Shown piece by piece: positions 54,039 through 64,000 of a stretch of DNA of 64,000 nt; position 1 is the first letter of the stretch, and the number at the start of each line of letters is the position of its first letter. A model generated the notes under the pieces. It worked only from the letters and a program-made list of their open reading frames with translations. It was not told the origin of the DNA and ran no database searches. Position numbers and translations under genes: made by a program. Source of the stretch: Stutzerimonas stutzeri KOS6 (GTDB lineage Bacteria > Pseudomonadota > Gammaproteobacteria > Pseudomonadales > Pseudomonadaceae); NCBI RefSeq assembly GCF_000307775.2, contig NZ_KK020676.1, positions 2,628,341 to 2,692,340 of the forward strand, written 5' to 3'.

Positions 54039-54974
54039 ATGAGTAAACGCCTGTACATCCAGGAAGTCGCCACCCGCGACGGCTTCCAGATCGAATCGAA
54101 CTTCGTGCCGACCGAGGACAAGATCGCCCTGATCGACCGTCTCTCGCAAACCGGGCTGGCGAAGATCGAGGTCACCTCCTTCACCTCGCCCAAGGCCATC
54201 CCCAACCTGCGCGACGCCGAGGACGTGATGCGCGGCATAAGTCGCGTGGAGAGCGTCGAGTACACCGTGCTGGTGCCCAACGTGAAGGGTTGCGAGCGCG
54301 CCCTGGCCTGCGAGGTTGACGAAATCAACCTGGTCATGTCGGCCAGCGACACCCACGGCCTGGCCAACCTGCGTATGACGCCCGAGCAGTCGCTGGTGCA
54401 GTTCCGCGAGATCATCGAAGTCACCCGTGGCAGCGACGTGTTCGTCAACGCCTCCTTGTCCACCACCTTCGGTTGCCCGTTCGAGGGCGAGGTACCCGAG
54501 CAACGCATCCACGAACTGGTGCAGCGCCTGCTGGAAATGGGCGTGCAGGGCATCACCCTCTGCGACACCACCGGCATGGCCGACCCGGCACAGGTCGAGC
54601 GCATTTGTCGTGAGGCGCTGCAACGCTGGCCCGAAGCCGTGTTCACCGCGCACTTCCACAATACCCGCGGGATGGGCCTGGCCAACGCATTGGCGGCGCT
54701 GAACGCCGGTATCGACCGCTTCGACGCGTCGCTCGGCGGCCTCGGTGGCTGCCCCTATGCGCCGGGTGCCAGCGGCAATATCTGCAGCGAGGACCTGGTA
54801 CACATGTTCCAGCGCATGGGCCTGGATACCGCGGTCGACCTCGACCGGCTGTTGCAGTGCGCCGCGGACCTGCCGCAACTGGTCGGCCACGAGGTGCCGG
54901 GAGCCGTGCTCAAGGCCGGCAAGGCGGATCGCCGCTATCCGAAACCGAAGTGGATGCAGGAAGCCGGCGCCTGA
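54039..54974 (+). CDS. Hydroxymethylglutaryl-CoA lyase family protein
   Basis: 311 residues, HMGL-like TIM barrel. EVATRDGFQIESNFVPTEDKI holds the metal and catalytic residues, and GLGGCPYAPGASGN is the HMG-CoA lyase signature with its cysteine. It would split HMG-CoA to acetyl-CoA and acetoacetate or a closely related ester. It follows the CoA-transferase by 209 bases that carry two palindromic repeats. Whether the substrate is HMG-CoA, citramalyl-CoA or another ester is unproven; leucine catabolism clusters with MvaB usually contain liuABCD, absent here. Confidence 0.88.
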   Translation: MSKRLYIQEVATRDGFQIESNFVPTEDKIALIDRLSQTGLAKIEVTSFTSPKAIPNLRDAEDVMRGISRVESVEYTVLVPNVKGCERALACEVDEINLVMSASDTHGLANLRMTPEQSLVQFREIIEVTRGSDVFVNASLSTTFGCPFEGEVPEQRIHELVQRLLEMGVQGITLCDTTGMADPAQVERICREALQRWPEAVFTAHFHNTRGMGLANALAALNAGIDRFDASLGGLGGCPYAPGASGNICSEDLVHMFQRMGLDTAVDLDRLLQCAADLPQLVGHEVPGAVLKAGKADRRYPKPKWMQEAGA

Positions 54975-55011
54975 GCCTAATGCTTAATGCCAAAAGCTGG
55001 TTGCAGGATTA

Positions 55012-55060
55012 TGTAGGAGCGGGCCACGCCCGCGATTCGCGCGCATGGCGCGCTCCTACA
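55012..55060. repeat. REP-like palindrome, GTAGGAGCGGGC type
   Basis: TGTAGGAGCGGGCCACGCCC begins the element and GCGCGCTCCTACA ends it; outer arms TGTAGGAGC/GCTCCTACA pair. This is the common Pseudomonas REP style, different from the GTAGGGTGGAT family nearby. Confidence 0.82.
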
Positions 55061-55241
55061 GCGTACTCTCTGTGCTTATTAGGCGCCTGAGTCGGCTTTT
55101 TCCGTTCTCGCGAGTGAATGCCGTGCGGGGCTCAACAATCCGGTCTGAGCGTTCGAGTCTCTCCGTCCACACCCTGTTTGGCTGAAGAGCTCGAGCCCGG
55201 CGGCTTTCCGACCGGGTTCGCGCGCTAGCACACGCGGGCTC

Positions 55242-56132
55242 TCAGACGCCCTGGCAGAATATCAAAATTGCCTCGGCCACCGCATCGGGCGCTTCGCGCT
55301 GGGGAAAATGACCGACTCCCGGCAACAGCTGGCGATGGTATGGACCACTGAACAGGCCCTCGCGCCCGGCCGAGCTGTCCGGTGCGTTGCAAGTATCCGC
55401 CTCGCCGTGCAGCACCAGCGTCGGCACCGCCAGCACGGGTGTGGGCTGCAACAGCACCTCGTCCGGCGCATAGGCCGGATCGCCTTCGACGAAGCCCCAG
55501 CGATGCCGGTAGGAATGCAGCACCACCGCGGCCCAGTCCGGATTATCGAAGGCCTCGCTGGCCTGGGCGAAATCCGCCTCGGCGTACCAGCCGGGCGGCG
55601 ACCAGGTATCCCAAAGCAGACGGGTGAAGGCCACGCGATCCTCGACGACCGTGCGCTCGCCGCGCGGCGTGGCCATGTACCAGTGGTACCAGTAATTGCG
55701 CGCCTGATGCAGGGAAAGCTGCTGCTCGGGATCGTTGGTGCCGTAGCCCACCGAGAGCATCACCAGCCGCGCGGCCGCGTGATGGCGAAGGCCGCAAGCG
55801 TTGGCCACCGCCCGCGCGCCCCAGTCGTGGCCGACCAGTACCGGTTGTTCGAGGCACAGTGCATCGATGAAGTCGAGCAGATCGCGTCCCAGCGCGGCCA
55901 ACTGGCCACTGCGCGGGGTCAGCGGGTCGACGAAGCGCGTCTGGCCGAAGCCACGCAGCGTCGGACAGAGCACACGATAACCGGCTGTCGCCAGTCGCTC
56001 GGCCACCGCTAGCCAACCCTCCGCGCAGTCCGGCCAGCCATGCACCAGCACGGCGGTCCGTCGGCCACGGGGATTGCATTCGAGATAGGCAATATTCAGC
56101 ACCGGCGTACTGACAAAGGCATAGCGGCTCAT
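55242..56132 (-). CDS. Alpha/beta hydrolase, epoxide-hydrolase/dehalogenase-like
   Basis: 296 residues. AVLVHGWPDCAEGWLAVAERL, LRGFGQTRFVD, then nucleophile-elbow VGHDWGARAVANACGL with Asp instead of Ser, and GVGHFPQREAPD with the catalytic His. An Asp nucleophile in GHDWG is the pattern of epoxide hydrolases and haloalkane dehalogenases. No signal peptide. Substrate unknown; it lies between the two CoA-ester units without obvious operon partner. Confidence 0.83.
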   Translation of the reverse strand: MSRYAFVSTPVLNIAYLECNPRGRRTAVLVHGWPDCAEGWLAVAERLATAGYRVLCPTLRGFGQTRFVDPLTPRSGQLAALGRDLLDFIDALCLEQPVLVGHDWGARAVANACGLRHHAAARLVMLSVGYGTNDPEQQLSLHQARNYWYHWYMATPRGERTVVEDRVAFTRLLWDTWSPPGWYAEADFAQASEAFDNPDWAAVVLHSYRHRWGFVEGDPAYAPDEVLLQPTPVLAVPTLVLHGEADTCNAPDSSAGREGLFSGPYHRQLLPGVGHFPQREAPDAVAEAILIFCQGV

Positions 56133-56185
56133 GCCGGCTTCTCCGTGCGTTCCATGGCTTGTCAGGATAAGCCTTCGGCCGCACG

Positions 56186-56220
56186 AAAAAAGCGGGCCGG
56201 TCACATTCGACCAGGCCCGC
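56186..56220 (-). terminator. Rho-independent terminator downstream of the ccl-side DctP gene
   Basis: GCGGGCC ... GGCCCGC stem (15-base loop) with AAAAAA on its left, which on the minus strand gives a U-run. It lies 60 bases beyond the DctP stop and marks the end of the itaconate operon. Confidence 0.82.
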
Positions 56221-56280
56221 TACGGTTTTGGCAACCCATTGCTGGCGGCGGCAAGGGGACTGCCAGCCGCCGCCCGGGCT

Positions 56281-58154
<1,874 letters not shown>

Positions 58155-58173
58155 GGCTGATTCCTCGGTGCGG

Positions 58174-59379
58174 TCAGACCGCACCCTGTTCGTGCAGACG
58201 CTGGATATCGCCGGGCGCATAGCCCAGCTCGGCAAGCAGTGCGTCGGTGTGCTGACCAAGCGCGGGGATCGGATCCATGCGCGGTTCAAAGGCACTGTTG
58301 CGCCCGGGTGGCAGCAGCGTCGGCAGGCGGCCGGAAGGGCTGTCCACCTCGCTCCAGCGCTGGCGCGCCTCCAGTTGCGGATGCGCCCAGACCCCGGCCA
58401 TGTCGTTGACGTGGGCATTGGCGATCGGCGCGATATCCAGGCGGGCGATCACCTCGTCAGCACTCAGCCGGGAGAACGCCTCGACGATGATGGCGCGCAG
58501 CTCGGCACGGTTTTCCGAGCGTTTGAAGTTCGCCGAGAAGCGTTCGTCCTGCGCCAGCTCCGGTTGCAGCAGCACCTTATCGCAGAACAGCAGCCACTCG
58601 CGCTCGTTCTGCAGGCCGAGCATCACCGTGCCGCCGTCGCCGGTGGGAAACGGCCCGTAGGGATAGATGGTGGCGTGTGCAGCGCCGGCCCTTGGGGGTG
58701 GCGTGGCGCCCTTGTAGGCGTAATACAGCGGGTAGCCCATCCATTCCACCAGGCTTTCGAGCATGGTCACATCGACGCGGCTGCCTTCGCCGGTCTTGTC
58801 GCGCAGCATCAGCGCCGAGAGCACACCGGTGTAGGCGTACATGCCGGCGGCGATATCGGCGATGGAGCAGCCGGCCTTGGCCATTTCAGTCTCGCCCGAC
58901 CCGCCAGTGACGGAGAGAAAGCCGCCCTCGCTCTGGATCAGCAGATCGTAGGCCTTCTTCTGCTCATAGGGCCCGCCTTCGCCGTAGCCGGAAATGTCGC
59001 AGACGATCAGCCGCGGGAAGCGCTCGTGCAGCGCCTCGAACGACAGTCCCATGCGCGCGGCGGCGCCCGGTGCAAGGTTCTGCACCAGCACGTCGGCGTT
59101 GCCCAGCAGTTGATCGAGCACCTGGGTGGCGGCCTCCTGCTTGACGTCCAGGGTCAGGCTTTCCTTGGAACGGTTGGTCCAGACGAAATGCGAGGCCAGG
59201 CCGTCGACGCGCTCGTCATAGCCGCGGGCGAAGTCGCCTGCGCCCGGGCGCTCGATCTTGATCACCCGGGCGCCGAGATCGGCCAGCTGGCGCGTGCAGA
59301 ACGGCGCGGCAATGGCGTGTTCGAGGCTGACCACGGTGATGCCGTCGAGGGGACGGGGTTTGGCTTGGGTGTTGGTCAT
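58174..59379 (-). CDS. ict: Itaconate CoA-transferase, CaiB/BaiF family
   Basis: 401 residues. LDGITVVSLEHAIAAPFCTRQLADLG start, ISGYGEGGPYEQKKAYDLLIQSEGG and catalytic Asp175 in SIADIAAGM. It activates itaconate with succinyl-CoA, first step of the three-step route. Assignment rests on operon context (ccl, ich) plus similarity; the paralogue at 52627 is only family-related and serves a different unit. Confidence 0.86.
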   Translation of the reverse strand: MTNTQAKPRPLDGITVVSLEHAIAAPFCTRQLADLGARVIKIERPGAGDFARGYDERVDGLASHFVWTNRSKESLTLDVKQEAATQVLDQLLGNADVLVQNLAPGAAARMGLSFEALHERFPRLIVCDISGYGEGGPYEQKKAYDLLIQSEGGFLSVTGGSGETEMAKAGCSIADIAAGMYAYTGVLSALMLRDKTGEGSRVDVTMLESLVEWMGYPLYYAYKGATPPPRAGAAHATIYPYGPFPTGDGGTVMLGLQNEREWLLFCDKVLLQPELAQDERFSANFKRSENRAELRAIIVEAFSRLSADEVIARLDIAPIANAHVNDMAGVWAHPQLEARQRWSEVDSPSGRLPTLLPPGRNSAFEPRMDPIPALGQHTDALLAELGYAPGDIQRLHEQGAV

Positions 59380-59468
59380 GTTCGATTCCTGCAATTGGGT
59401 TCAGGCCAACCTGATGGCACGTTCGTAAGGGCCTTCAGCCCGCTGACGCGTGGTCCTTGTTGCTGGTT

Positions 59469-59573
59469 TGAAGCCCACCCTACGGGCCTCCACCGACTTC
59501 GGATTCATGCGCGCGTTTTTGTAGGGTGGGCTTCAGCCCACCGGGGGCACGTGGTGGGACTAAAGCCCACCCC
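59469..59573. repeat. GTAGGGTGG-type palindromic repeats, composite
   Basis: Inverted CCCACCCTACGGGC, then GTAGGGTGGGCTTCAGCCCA and AGCCCACC arms, between ict and the PrpD gene. Probably two elements abutting. Confidence 0.8.
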
Positions 59574-59598
59574 GCGCTCACCTCAACATGCTCAGCGG

Positions 59599-59671
59599 CG
59601 TAGGGTGGATGTCGCCTTTCACATCCACCGGGATCCGCTCGGTGGATCGACGAAGCGCGATCCACCCTACG
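59599..59671. repeat. Intergenic palindromic repeat, GTAGGGTGGAT type, copy before PrpD stop
   Basis: CGTAGGGTGGATGTCG and GCGATCCACCCTACG outer arms, inner GGTGGATCGACGAAGCGCGA. It ends seven bases before the PrpD stop codon on the minus strand. Confidence 0.85.
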
Positions 59672-59678
59672 TCTCCCC

Positions 59679-61031
59679 TCAGGCCAGACCGCTCAAATCG
59701 TCGGTGTCGCGCAACCGCCAGACCGTGTCGATCAGCACGCCCGCCTCGTCATCGCCGCGCGCGCCAGAGAACTGCACCAGGCGACGGAATTTGCCCTCCA
59801 ATTCGGCGCGGCTCAGGCTGTTGCCCGGGTCGCCCTTGGGCTCGTCGATGGCGCCGTGCAGCGTGCGGCCATCGGCGGTGGTCACTTCGACGCGACCGAG
59901 CCAGCGTGCCGGGTAGGCCTCGTCCACCTCGGGATCGAGCGTCATCGAAACCTTCTCGCGGAATTCGCCGACACGCGGGTCGCTGAGTGCATGGCTGTGG
60001 AATTCGGTCAGGCCGGCCTTGCGGTACAGGGCGATCAGCCCCAGCACGGTGCCCATGCTGAACTTGGCCTGGTGCACCGTCTGCGGTACTGCCACGCGTC
60101 CGAGCACGTCGATGGCGCCCTGATGCACACGGGTGGTGACGCTGGCGATGTCCTCTGCCTTGAGCCCTTCGCGCTGCATCAGCGCCAGCAGCGCGTCGGC
60201 GGCCGGATGCGTATGGCGGCACGAGGCGTGGAACTTGAACGAGGTTTCAGCCAACGCCCAGCGAGTGCCGAGGCGCTCGGACAGCTTGCTCGGGTCGGCG
60301 TCGCTCGACATACCGGCGGCCATGCCCTGCTCACCTTCGAGGATGTCCTGCGCACCAGTAAGCCCGTCGGCGGTCAGATAGGCGGCGAGCAGCCCGTCGG
60401 CGGCCGCCTTGGCGGTGTGCAGTTGCTTGGAATCGGCGGCGTCGCGCAGGAACTCCCAGAGCCCGGCGGCCTGGGTGCCGGCGCTGCCAAGCAGGTGAGT
60501 GAACTGCTGCTGGTCGAAGTCCATCAGCTTGCCCACCGCCACGGCGGCGGCCAGGGTGCCCACCGTCGCCGTGGTGTGGAAGATGCGGTAATGCGAGCGG
60601 CCGAGGAACTCACCGATGCGAATGCCCGCCTCGTAGCCCGCGACCGAGGCCACGAGCAGTTCGCGGCCGGATTTGCCGAGATCCTGCGCGACCGCCAGCG
60701 CGGCGGGAAACACCACCGTGGCCGGGTGCAGCACGGAGCTGTTGTGCAGGTCGTCCTGCTCGACCAGGTGCGAGCTGGCGGCGTTCACCAGCGCGGCGAA
60801 GTAGGCCGAGCTGGAACGTCCGTTGACCAGGATGCGGGCACGGCCTTCGGCTGGCCCCATGCGTTCGGCGTAACGTTCGAACAGCGGAATCGGGTGCGAC
60901 CCGGCGCTGGCCAGGGCGGAGCCGAGCCAGTCGAGGAACAGGTCTTCGGTACGGGCAAGCACCGCGTCGGGAATCTGCTCGTAACGCAGCCCGGCGAGAA
61001 ATTCGGTGAGGGCCTGGGTGTGCTGGCTCAT
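59679..61031 (-). CDS. MmgE/PrpD family protein
   Basis: 450 residues. LVNAASSHLVEQDDLHNSSVLHPATVVFPAALA and FKFHASCRHTHPAADALL are the conserved MmgE/PrpD core. The family dehydrates 2-methylcitrate or acts on cis-aconitate-like tricarboxylates. It is a fixed member of the Pseudomonas itaconate cluster (PA0881 position), but its reaction there is not established; it may interconvert unsaturated dicarboxylates. It overlaps the VOC stop by four bases (ATGA), showing tight coupling. Confidence 0.88.
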   Translation of the reverse strand: MSQHTQALTEFLAGLRYEQIPDAVLARTEDLFLDWLGSALASAGSHPIPLFERYAERMGPAEGRARILVNGRSSSAYFAALVNAASSHLVEQDDLHNSSVLHPATVVFPAALAVAQDLGKSGRELLVASVAGYEAGIRIGEFLGRSHYRIFHTTATVGTLAAAVAVGKLMDFDQQQFTHLLGSAGTQAAGLWEFLRDAADSKQLHTAKAAADGLLAAYLTADGLTGAQDILEGEQGMAAGMSSDADPSKLSERLGTRWALAETSFKFHASCRHTHPAADALLALMQREGLKAEDIASVTTRVHQGAIDVLGRVAVPQTVHQAKFSMGTVLGLIALYRKAGLTEFHSHALSDPRVGEFREKVSMTLDPEVDEAYPARWLGRVEVTTADGRTLHGAIDEPKGDPGNSLSRAELEGKFRRLVQFSGARGDDEAGVLIDTVWRLRDTDDLSGLA

Positions 61032-61420
61032 GCCATGGTCTCCAGCGGATTGGACAGTTCGATGAGGTTGAAATCGGGATCGCGCAGGTACACCGAGCGG
61101 ATCGGCCCGTTGGCACCGCTGCGCTGCACCGGCCCCTCGATCACGGCCACACCCTGGGCATCGAGATGGGCGATCACCTCCTCCAGCGGCGTGGTGACGA
61201 TGAAGCAGAGGTCCGCCGAGCCCGGCGTCGGGCGCTCGGCCTTGGGTTCGAATTCGCGCCCGGCCTGGTGCAGATTGAGTTTCTGCCCGCCGAATGCGAG
61301 CGCCTTGCGTCCCTCGCCGAAGGTCAGCGCACGCATGCCGAGCACGCGGCAATAGAAATCCGTCGTTACGTCGAGGTCCGCGACGGTCAGGACCAGATGG
61401 TCGAGATGGCTGATGTTCAT
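61028..61420 (-). CDS. VOC-family (glyoxalase-like) protein
   Basis: 130 residues, a single VOC module (LDHLVLTVADLDVTTDFYCRVLGM ... GQKLNLHQAG ... RDPDFNLIELSNP) with a possible metal His-Glu set. Members of this family act as isomerases, epimerases or dioxygenases; in the itaconate operon (PA0880 position) its role is unknown. ATG 61420 begins the module. Confidence 0.85.
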   Translation of the reverse strand: MNISHLDHLVLTVADLDVTTDFYCRVLGMRALTFGEGRKALAFGGQKLNLHQAGREFEPKAERPTPGSADLCFIVTTPLEEVIAHLDAQGVAVIEGPVQRSGANGPIRSVYLRDPDFNLIELSNPLETMA

Positions 61421-61439
61421 GACGCACGTCCCCCTCTTT

Positions 61440-61510
61440 CGTAGGGCGGAAAACCGCTCAGCGTTTTCCACCATGCAAACGGTGGATGTAAAAACGACAT
61501 CCACCCTACG
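61440..61510. repeat. Intergenic palindromic repeat, GTAGGGYGGA type
   Basis: CGTAGGGCGGAAAACCGCTC ... GACATCCACCCTACG inverted arms fill the gap between the VOC gene and the acyl-CoA dehydrogenase gene. Confidence 0.8.
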
Positions 61511-61517
61511 CGCGCCG

Positions 61518-62681
61518 TCAGAACGAGCGCGGCAGCTCGAGCAGATGCTCGGCCACGTACGACAGGATCAGGTTGGTGGAGATTGGCGCCACCTGGTACA
61601 GGCGCGTCTCGCGGAACTTGCGCTCGACGTCGTATTCGTTGGCGAAGCCGAAGCCGCCATGGGTCTGCAGGCAGGCGTTGGCCGCCTCCCAGCTGGCCTT
61701 GGCCGCCAGGTACTTGGCCATGTTGGCGGCGGCGCCGGCATTGCGACCGCTGTCATATTCCTCACAGGCGCGCCAGCGCATCAGGTCGGCCGCCTCGATC
61801 TCGATGTGCGCCTCTGCAATGGGGAACTGCACACCCTGGTTCTGCCCGATGGGGCGGCCGAACACCACGCGGTCGCGGGCATAGGCGCTGGCCTTCTCGA
61901 TGAACCAGCGGCCATCGCCGATGCACTCGGCGGCGATCAGCGTGCGCTCGGCATTGAGCCCGTCGAGGATGTAGCGAAAGCCCTTGCCCTCCTCACCGAT
62001 CAGGCTGCTGGCCGGGATCTCCAGGTTGTCGAAGAACAGCTCGTTGGTTTCGTGATTGACCATGTTGGCGATCGGTTGCACGGTCAGGCCGTTGCCGATC
62101 GCCTCGCGCAGGTCCACCAGGAAGATCGACATGCCCTCGGACTTGCGCTGCACCTCGGCCAGCGGCGTGGTGCGCGCCAGCAGGATCATCAGGTCCGAGT
62201 GCTGGATGCGCGAGATCCAGACCTTCTGCCCGTTGATGACGTACTTGTCGCCCTGCTTCACCGCCGTGGTCTTGATCTTGGTGGTGTCGGTGCCCGTGGT
62301 GGGCTCGGTGACCCCCATGGACTGCAGGCGCAGCTCGCCGCTGGCCAGCTTCGGCAGGTAGTAACGCTTCTGCTCGTCACTGCCGTTCCTGAGCAGGGTG
62401 AACATGTTGTACATCTGCCCGTGCACGGTGCCGGAATTGCCGCCGCAACGGTTTACCTCCTCGAGGATCACCGAGGCTTCGGCCAGGCCGAGGCCGGAAC
62501 CGCCGTACTCTTCCGGGATCATCGCCGACAGCCAGCCGGCCTGGGTCAGCGCCGTGACGAAGGCCTCGGGAAAGCCCTTCTCCTCGTCGATCTTGCGCCA
62601 GTACTCGGCGGGAAATTCGGCACACAGGGCGCGTACGCCTTCGCGGATGGCGTTCAGTTCTTCATTCTTGTGCGGCGTCAT
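61518..62681 (-). CDS. Acyl-CoA dehydrogenase family protein
   Basis: 387 residues, FAD flavoenzyme. GWLSAMIPEEYGGSGLGLAEASVILEEV, GVTEPTTGTDTTKIKTTA (flavin site), RDRVVFGRPIGQNQGVQFPIAE and a C-terminal HGGFGFANEYDVERKFRETRLYQVAPIS. In short- and medium-chain members a Glu stands in the YEGT position; here QVAPIST replaces it, so the catalytic base, if any, must be elsewhere (as in isovaleryl-CoA dehydrogenase). It is a constant itaconate-cluster member (PA0879 position) of unknown reaction. Confidence 0.87.
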   Translation of the reverse strand: MTPHKNEELNAIREGVRALCAEFPAEYWRKIDEEKGFPEAFVTALTQAGWLSAMIPEEYGGSGLGLAEASVILEEVNRCGGNSGTVHGQMYNMFTLLRNGSDEQKRYYLPKLASGELRLQSMGVTEPTTGTDTTKIKTTAVKQGDKYVINGQKVWISRIQHSDLMILLARTTPLAEVQRKSEGMSIFLVDLREAIGNGLTVQPIANMVNHETNELFFDNLEIPASSLIGEEGKGFRYILDGLNAERTLIAAECIGDGRWFIEKASAYARDRVVFGRPIGQNQGVQFPIAEAHIEIEAADLMRWRACEEYDSGRNAGAAANMAKYLAAKASWEAANACLQTHGGFGFANEYDVERKFRETRLYQVAPISTNLILSYVAEHLLELPRSF

Positions 62682-62716
62682 CTCGGTTCCTCAAAACTTC
62701 TCGTTGTCGCGGCAGA

Positions 62717-62804
62717 CGTAGGGTGGATCACGCTTTACCGATCCACCGGTCGGTTTTTCGGTGGATGTAAAAAGCGACGACTGCGCGTCCCGATCCACCC
62801 TGCG
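62717..62804. repeat. Intergenic palindromic repeat, GTAGGGTGGAT type
   Basis: CGTAGGGTGGATCACG and CGATCCACCCTGCG outer arms with inner ATCCACCG/CGGTGGAT between the acyl-CoA dehydrogenase and ich genes. It contains a mismatch in the outer arm. Confidence 0.82.
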
Positions 62805-62813
62805 ATTCGTTAC

Positions 62814-63635
62814 TCAGTCGAATTCCACTTCGGCCTTCTGCGCCAGGCCGTTGTGGTCGCCGGCCCACAGCTCGGCCTTGCCCGGCGCAACGATGCGACC
62901 GCCTACCTCGAAGGGTTGTGGCGCAATCAGCGGGCGCAAGCCGCGGTAGGAGAAGCGACGCAGGCGTGCGTCCGGATTGGCGCGACAGAAGGCGCGCAGG
63001 TTGAGCGTGGCGATCAGCGGGCCGTGCACCACCAACCCGGAGTAGCCTTCGGTTCCGGTGACGTAGGGCCAGTCGTAGTGGATGCGGTGGCCGTTGAAGG
63101 TGACGGCGGAGTAGCGGAACAGCAACGTCGGCGTAGGCGTCACGGCCTCGCGCCAGCCGCCGGCAACCATCGGTTCGCCGCTGCTGGTCTTCGGCGGACT
63201 GGGCTCGCGGTAGACGATGTCCTGCTCCTCGCGGATGGCCAGACGGCCGTCCTGCAGGTAGTCATGCTGTACGGTGACGAACAGCAGCGCGCCGGTGCGG
63301 CCGTGCTTTTCCTCGATATGCTTGATCGTCGAAACCCGCCGCGCCTCGCCACCCGCCTCCAGCGGAGCAAAGAACTCCAGCCGGCCACCCGCCCACATGC
63401 GGTTGCGGTTTTCCGCCGGAGGCAGGAAGCCGCCGCGGGCCGGATGCCCGTCCTCGCCCAGTCCGCTTTCGGCGATCGGCTCCTGGAAGAAGCACCACTG
63501 CCATAGCGGCGGCAACGCCTCACCATGAGCGGGAGTGGTTTCGCCAAAGGTGGCGGCAATGCGCATCAGCAGATTTCGACTGAGCTGATCGTGGACTTCT
63601 TCGCTGCGGCCAATCCAGGCAGAGGTATCGGTCAT
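62814..63635 (-). CDS. ich: Itaconyl-CoA hydratase, MaoC-like hotdog protein
   Basis: 273 residues with two hotdog parts (FAS1-like dehydratase N-half, MaoC-like C-half). The C-half has SAVTFNGHRIHYDWPYVTGTEGYSGLVVHGPL, the FNxHxIHxD-type active-site motif. It hydrates itaconyl-CoA (mesaconyl-C4-CoA) to citramalyl-CoA. Context (ict, ccl) supports ich. ATG 63635 follows the conserved start; a longer reading overlaps the regulatory gap. Confidence 0.87.
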   Translation of the reverse strand: MTDTSAWIGRSEEVHDQLSRNLLMRIAATFGETTPAHGEALPPLWQWCFFQEPIAESGLGEDGHPARGGFLPPAENRNRMWAGGRLEFFAPLEAGGEARRVSTIKHIEEKHGRTGALLFVTVQHDYLQDGRLAIREEQDIVYREPSPPKTSSGEPMVAGGWREAVTPTPTLLFRYSAVTFNGHRIHYDWPYVTGTEGYSGLVVHGPLIATLNLRAFCRANPDARLRRFSYRGLRPLIAPQPFEVGGRIVAPGKAELWAGDHNGLAQKAEVEFD

Positions 63636-63688
63636 TGTTCGGCTTCCGGCTGTTGTCTTGTTTTGCGGCAGGATGCAACGAAGGCGGC

Positions 63689-63736
63689 GTTCCGAGAATT
63701 TGTATTTACCAACACCAGCGTTCGGATATTCTGAAC
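63689..63736. promoter_or_regulatory. Candidate LysR operator of the itaconate operon
   Basis: GTTCGGATATTCTGAAC (63720-63736) is an imperfect palindrome with T-N11-A spacing; a second half-like GTTCCGA stands at 63689, 31 bases (three helical turns) upstream. It lies in the gap between divergent ich and lysR. Confidence 0.45.
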
Positions 63737-63761
63737 GCATTCATTGCACGAGCCGCATCCC

Positions 63762-64000
63762 ATGCATTTCGATCTGGCCGACCTGCGCCTGTTCATCCAT
63801 ATCGCCGAATCGCCCAGCCTGACCCAGGGCGCACGGCGTGCCCACCTTTCGCCGGCCTCCGCCAGTGCCCGCATCAAGGCGCTGGAAGGCCAGCTCGACA
63901 GCCGCCTGCTGTACCGCGACAGCCGCGGCGTGGAGCTGACGCCAGCGGGGCAAAAACTCCTGCAGCATGCGCGACTGGTCATGCGTCAGGTGGATTACCT
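63762..64000 (+). CDS. LysR-family regulator of the itaconate operon, 3' end outside the window
   Basis: The first 79 codons give a LysR HTH (DLADLRLFIHIAESPSLTQG and SPASASARIKALEGQL, VELTPAGQKLL). It begins at ATG 63762, divergent from ich, in the PA0877 position of P. aeruginosa. The rest, including the effector domain, lies beyond 64000. Its likely effector is itaconate or an itaconyl-CoA pathway compound. Confidence 0.85.
   Translation, partial: MHFDLADLRLFIHIAESPSLTQGARRAHLSPASASARIKALEGQLDSRLLYRDSRGVELTPAGQKLLQHARLVMRQVDY

Noticed and set aside
61413-63506. Long plus-strand frame opposite acyl-CoA dehydrogenase and ich
   Set aside because: Antisense artefact spanning two real genes and a repeat.

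Overview
The window is about 64 kb of GC-rich gammaproteobacterial chromosome. The gene order psrA-lexA-sulA-topA-fadA/fadB with nagZ and an MTIP-type phosphorylase alongside, an itaconate operon of the layout known in Pseudomonas aeruginosa, and the GTAGGGTGGAT-type intergenic palindromes all point to Pseudomonas in the broad sense. The Stutzerimonas or P. mendocina side of the genus is my best guess. No phage, IS element, CRISPR array or rRNA is visible.

Layout: (1) 0-3.6 kb: small heat-shock protein, an SDR reductase, dusC, two small orphan genes, and two tandem initiator tRNA genes, each with its own promoter and terminator. (2) 3.6-22.9 kb: an AT-richer leader of about 780 bp carrying two perfect ops elements, then 17 co-oriented genes for a Wzx/Wzy-type exopolysaccharide. 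These are a sugar aminotransferase, flippase, polymerase-like protein, Wzc-like co-polymerase/tyrosine kinase, five glycosyltransferases, two acyltransferases, a WbqC-like protein, a PslG-like glycoside hydrolase, a 2OG-oxygenase-like protein, two orphan small proteins, and an RfaH-like antiterminator that probably reads the ops elements. No initiating phosphoglycosyltransferase or Wza exporter is present, so those must lie elsewhere.

(3) 22.9-30.4 kb: rimO, a stand-alone trpB broken by an in-frame TGA, trmO, a lipoprotein penicillin-acylase homologue, and three small conserved genes. (4) 30.5-46 kb: core genes, namely MTIP, nagZ, an L,D-transpeptidase, psrA, lexA, sulA, topA, fadA/fadB and ptrB, with accessory hypotheticals. 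PsrA-type operators stand at psrA and, in degenerate form but identical geometry, upstream of fadB. LexA boxes precede lexA.

(5) 46.2-64 kb: acs, a DUF2254 membrane protein, and two CoA-ester catabolic units. The first (DctP, LysR, CaiB/BaiF CoA-transferase, HMG-CoA-lyase family) looks like a route for 3-hydroxy-3-methylglutarate or a similar branched dicarboxylate. The second (LysR, ich, acyl-CoA dehydrogenase, VOC, MmgE/PrpD, ict, ccl, DctP) matches the itaconate degradation operon, feeding pyruvate and acetyl-CoA. Both have a TRAP solute receptor but no DctQ/DctM here, and repeated palindromic elements sit between their genes.
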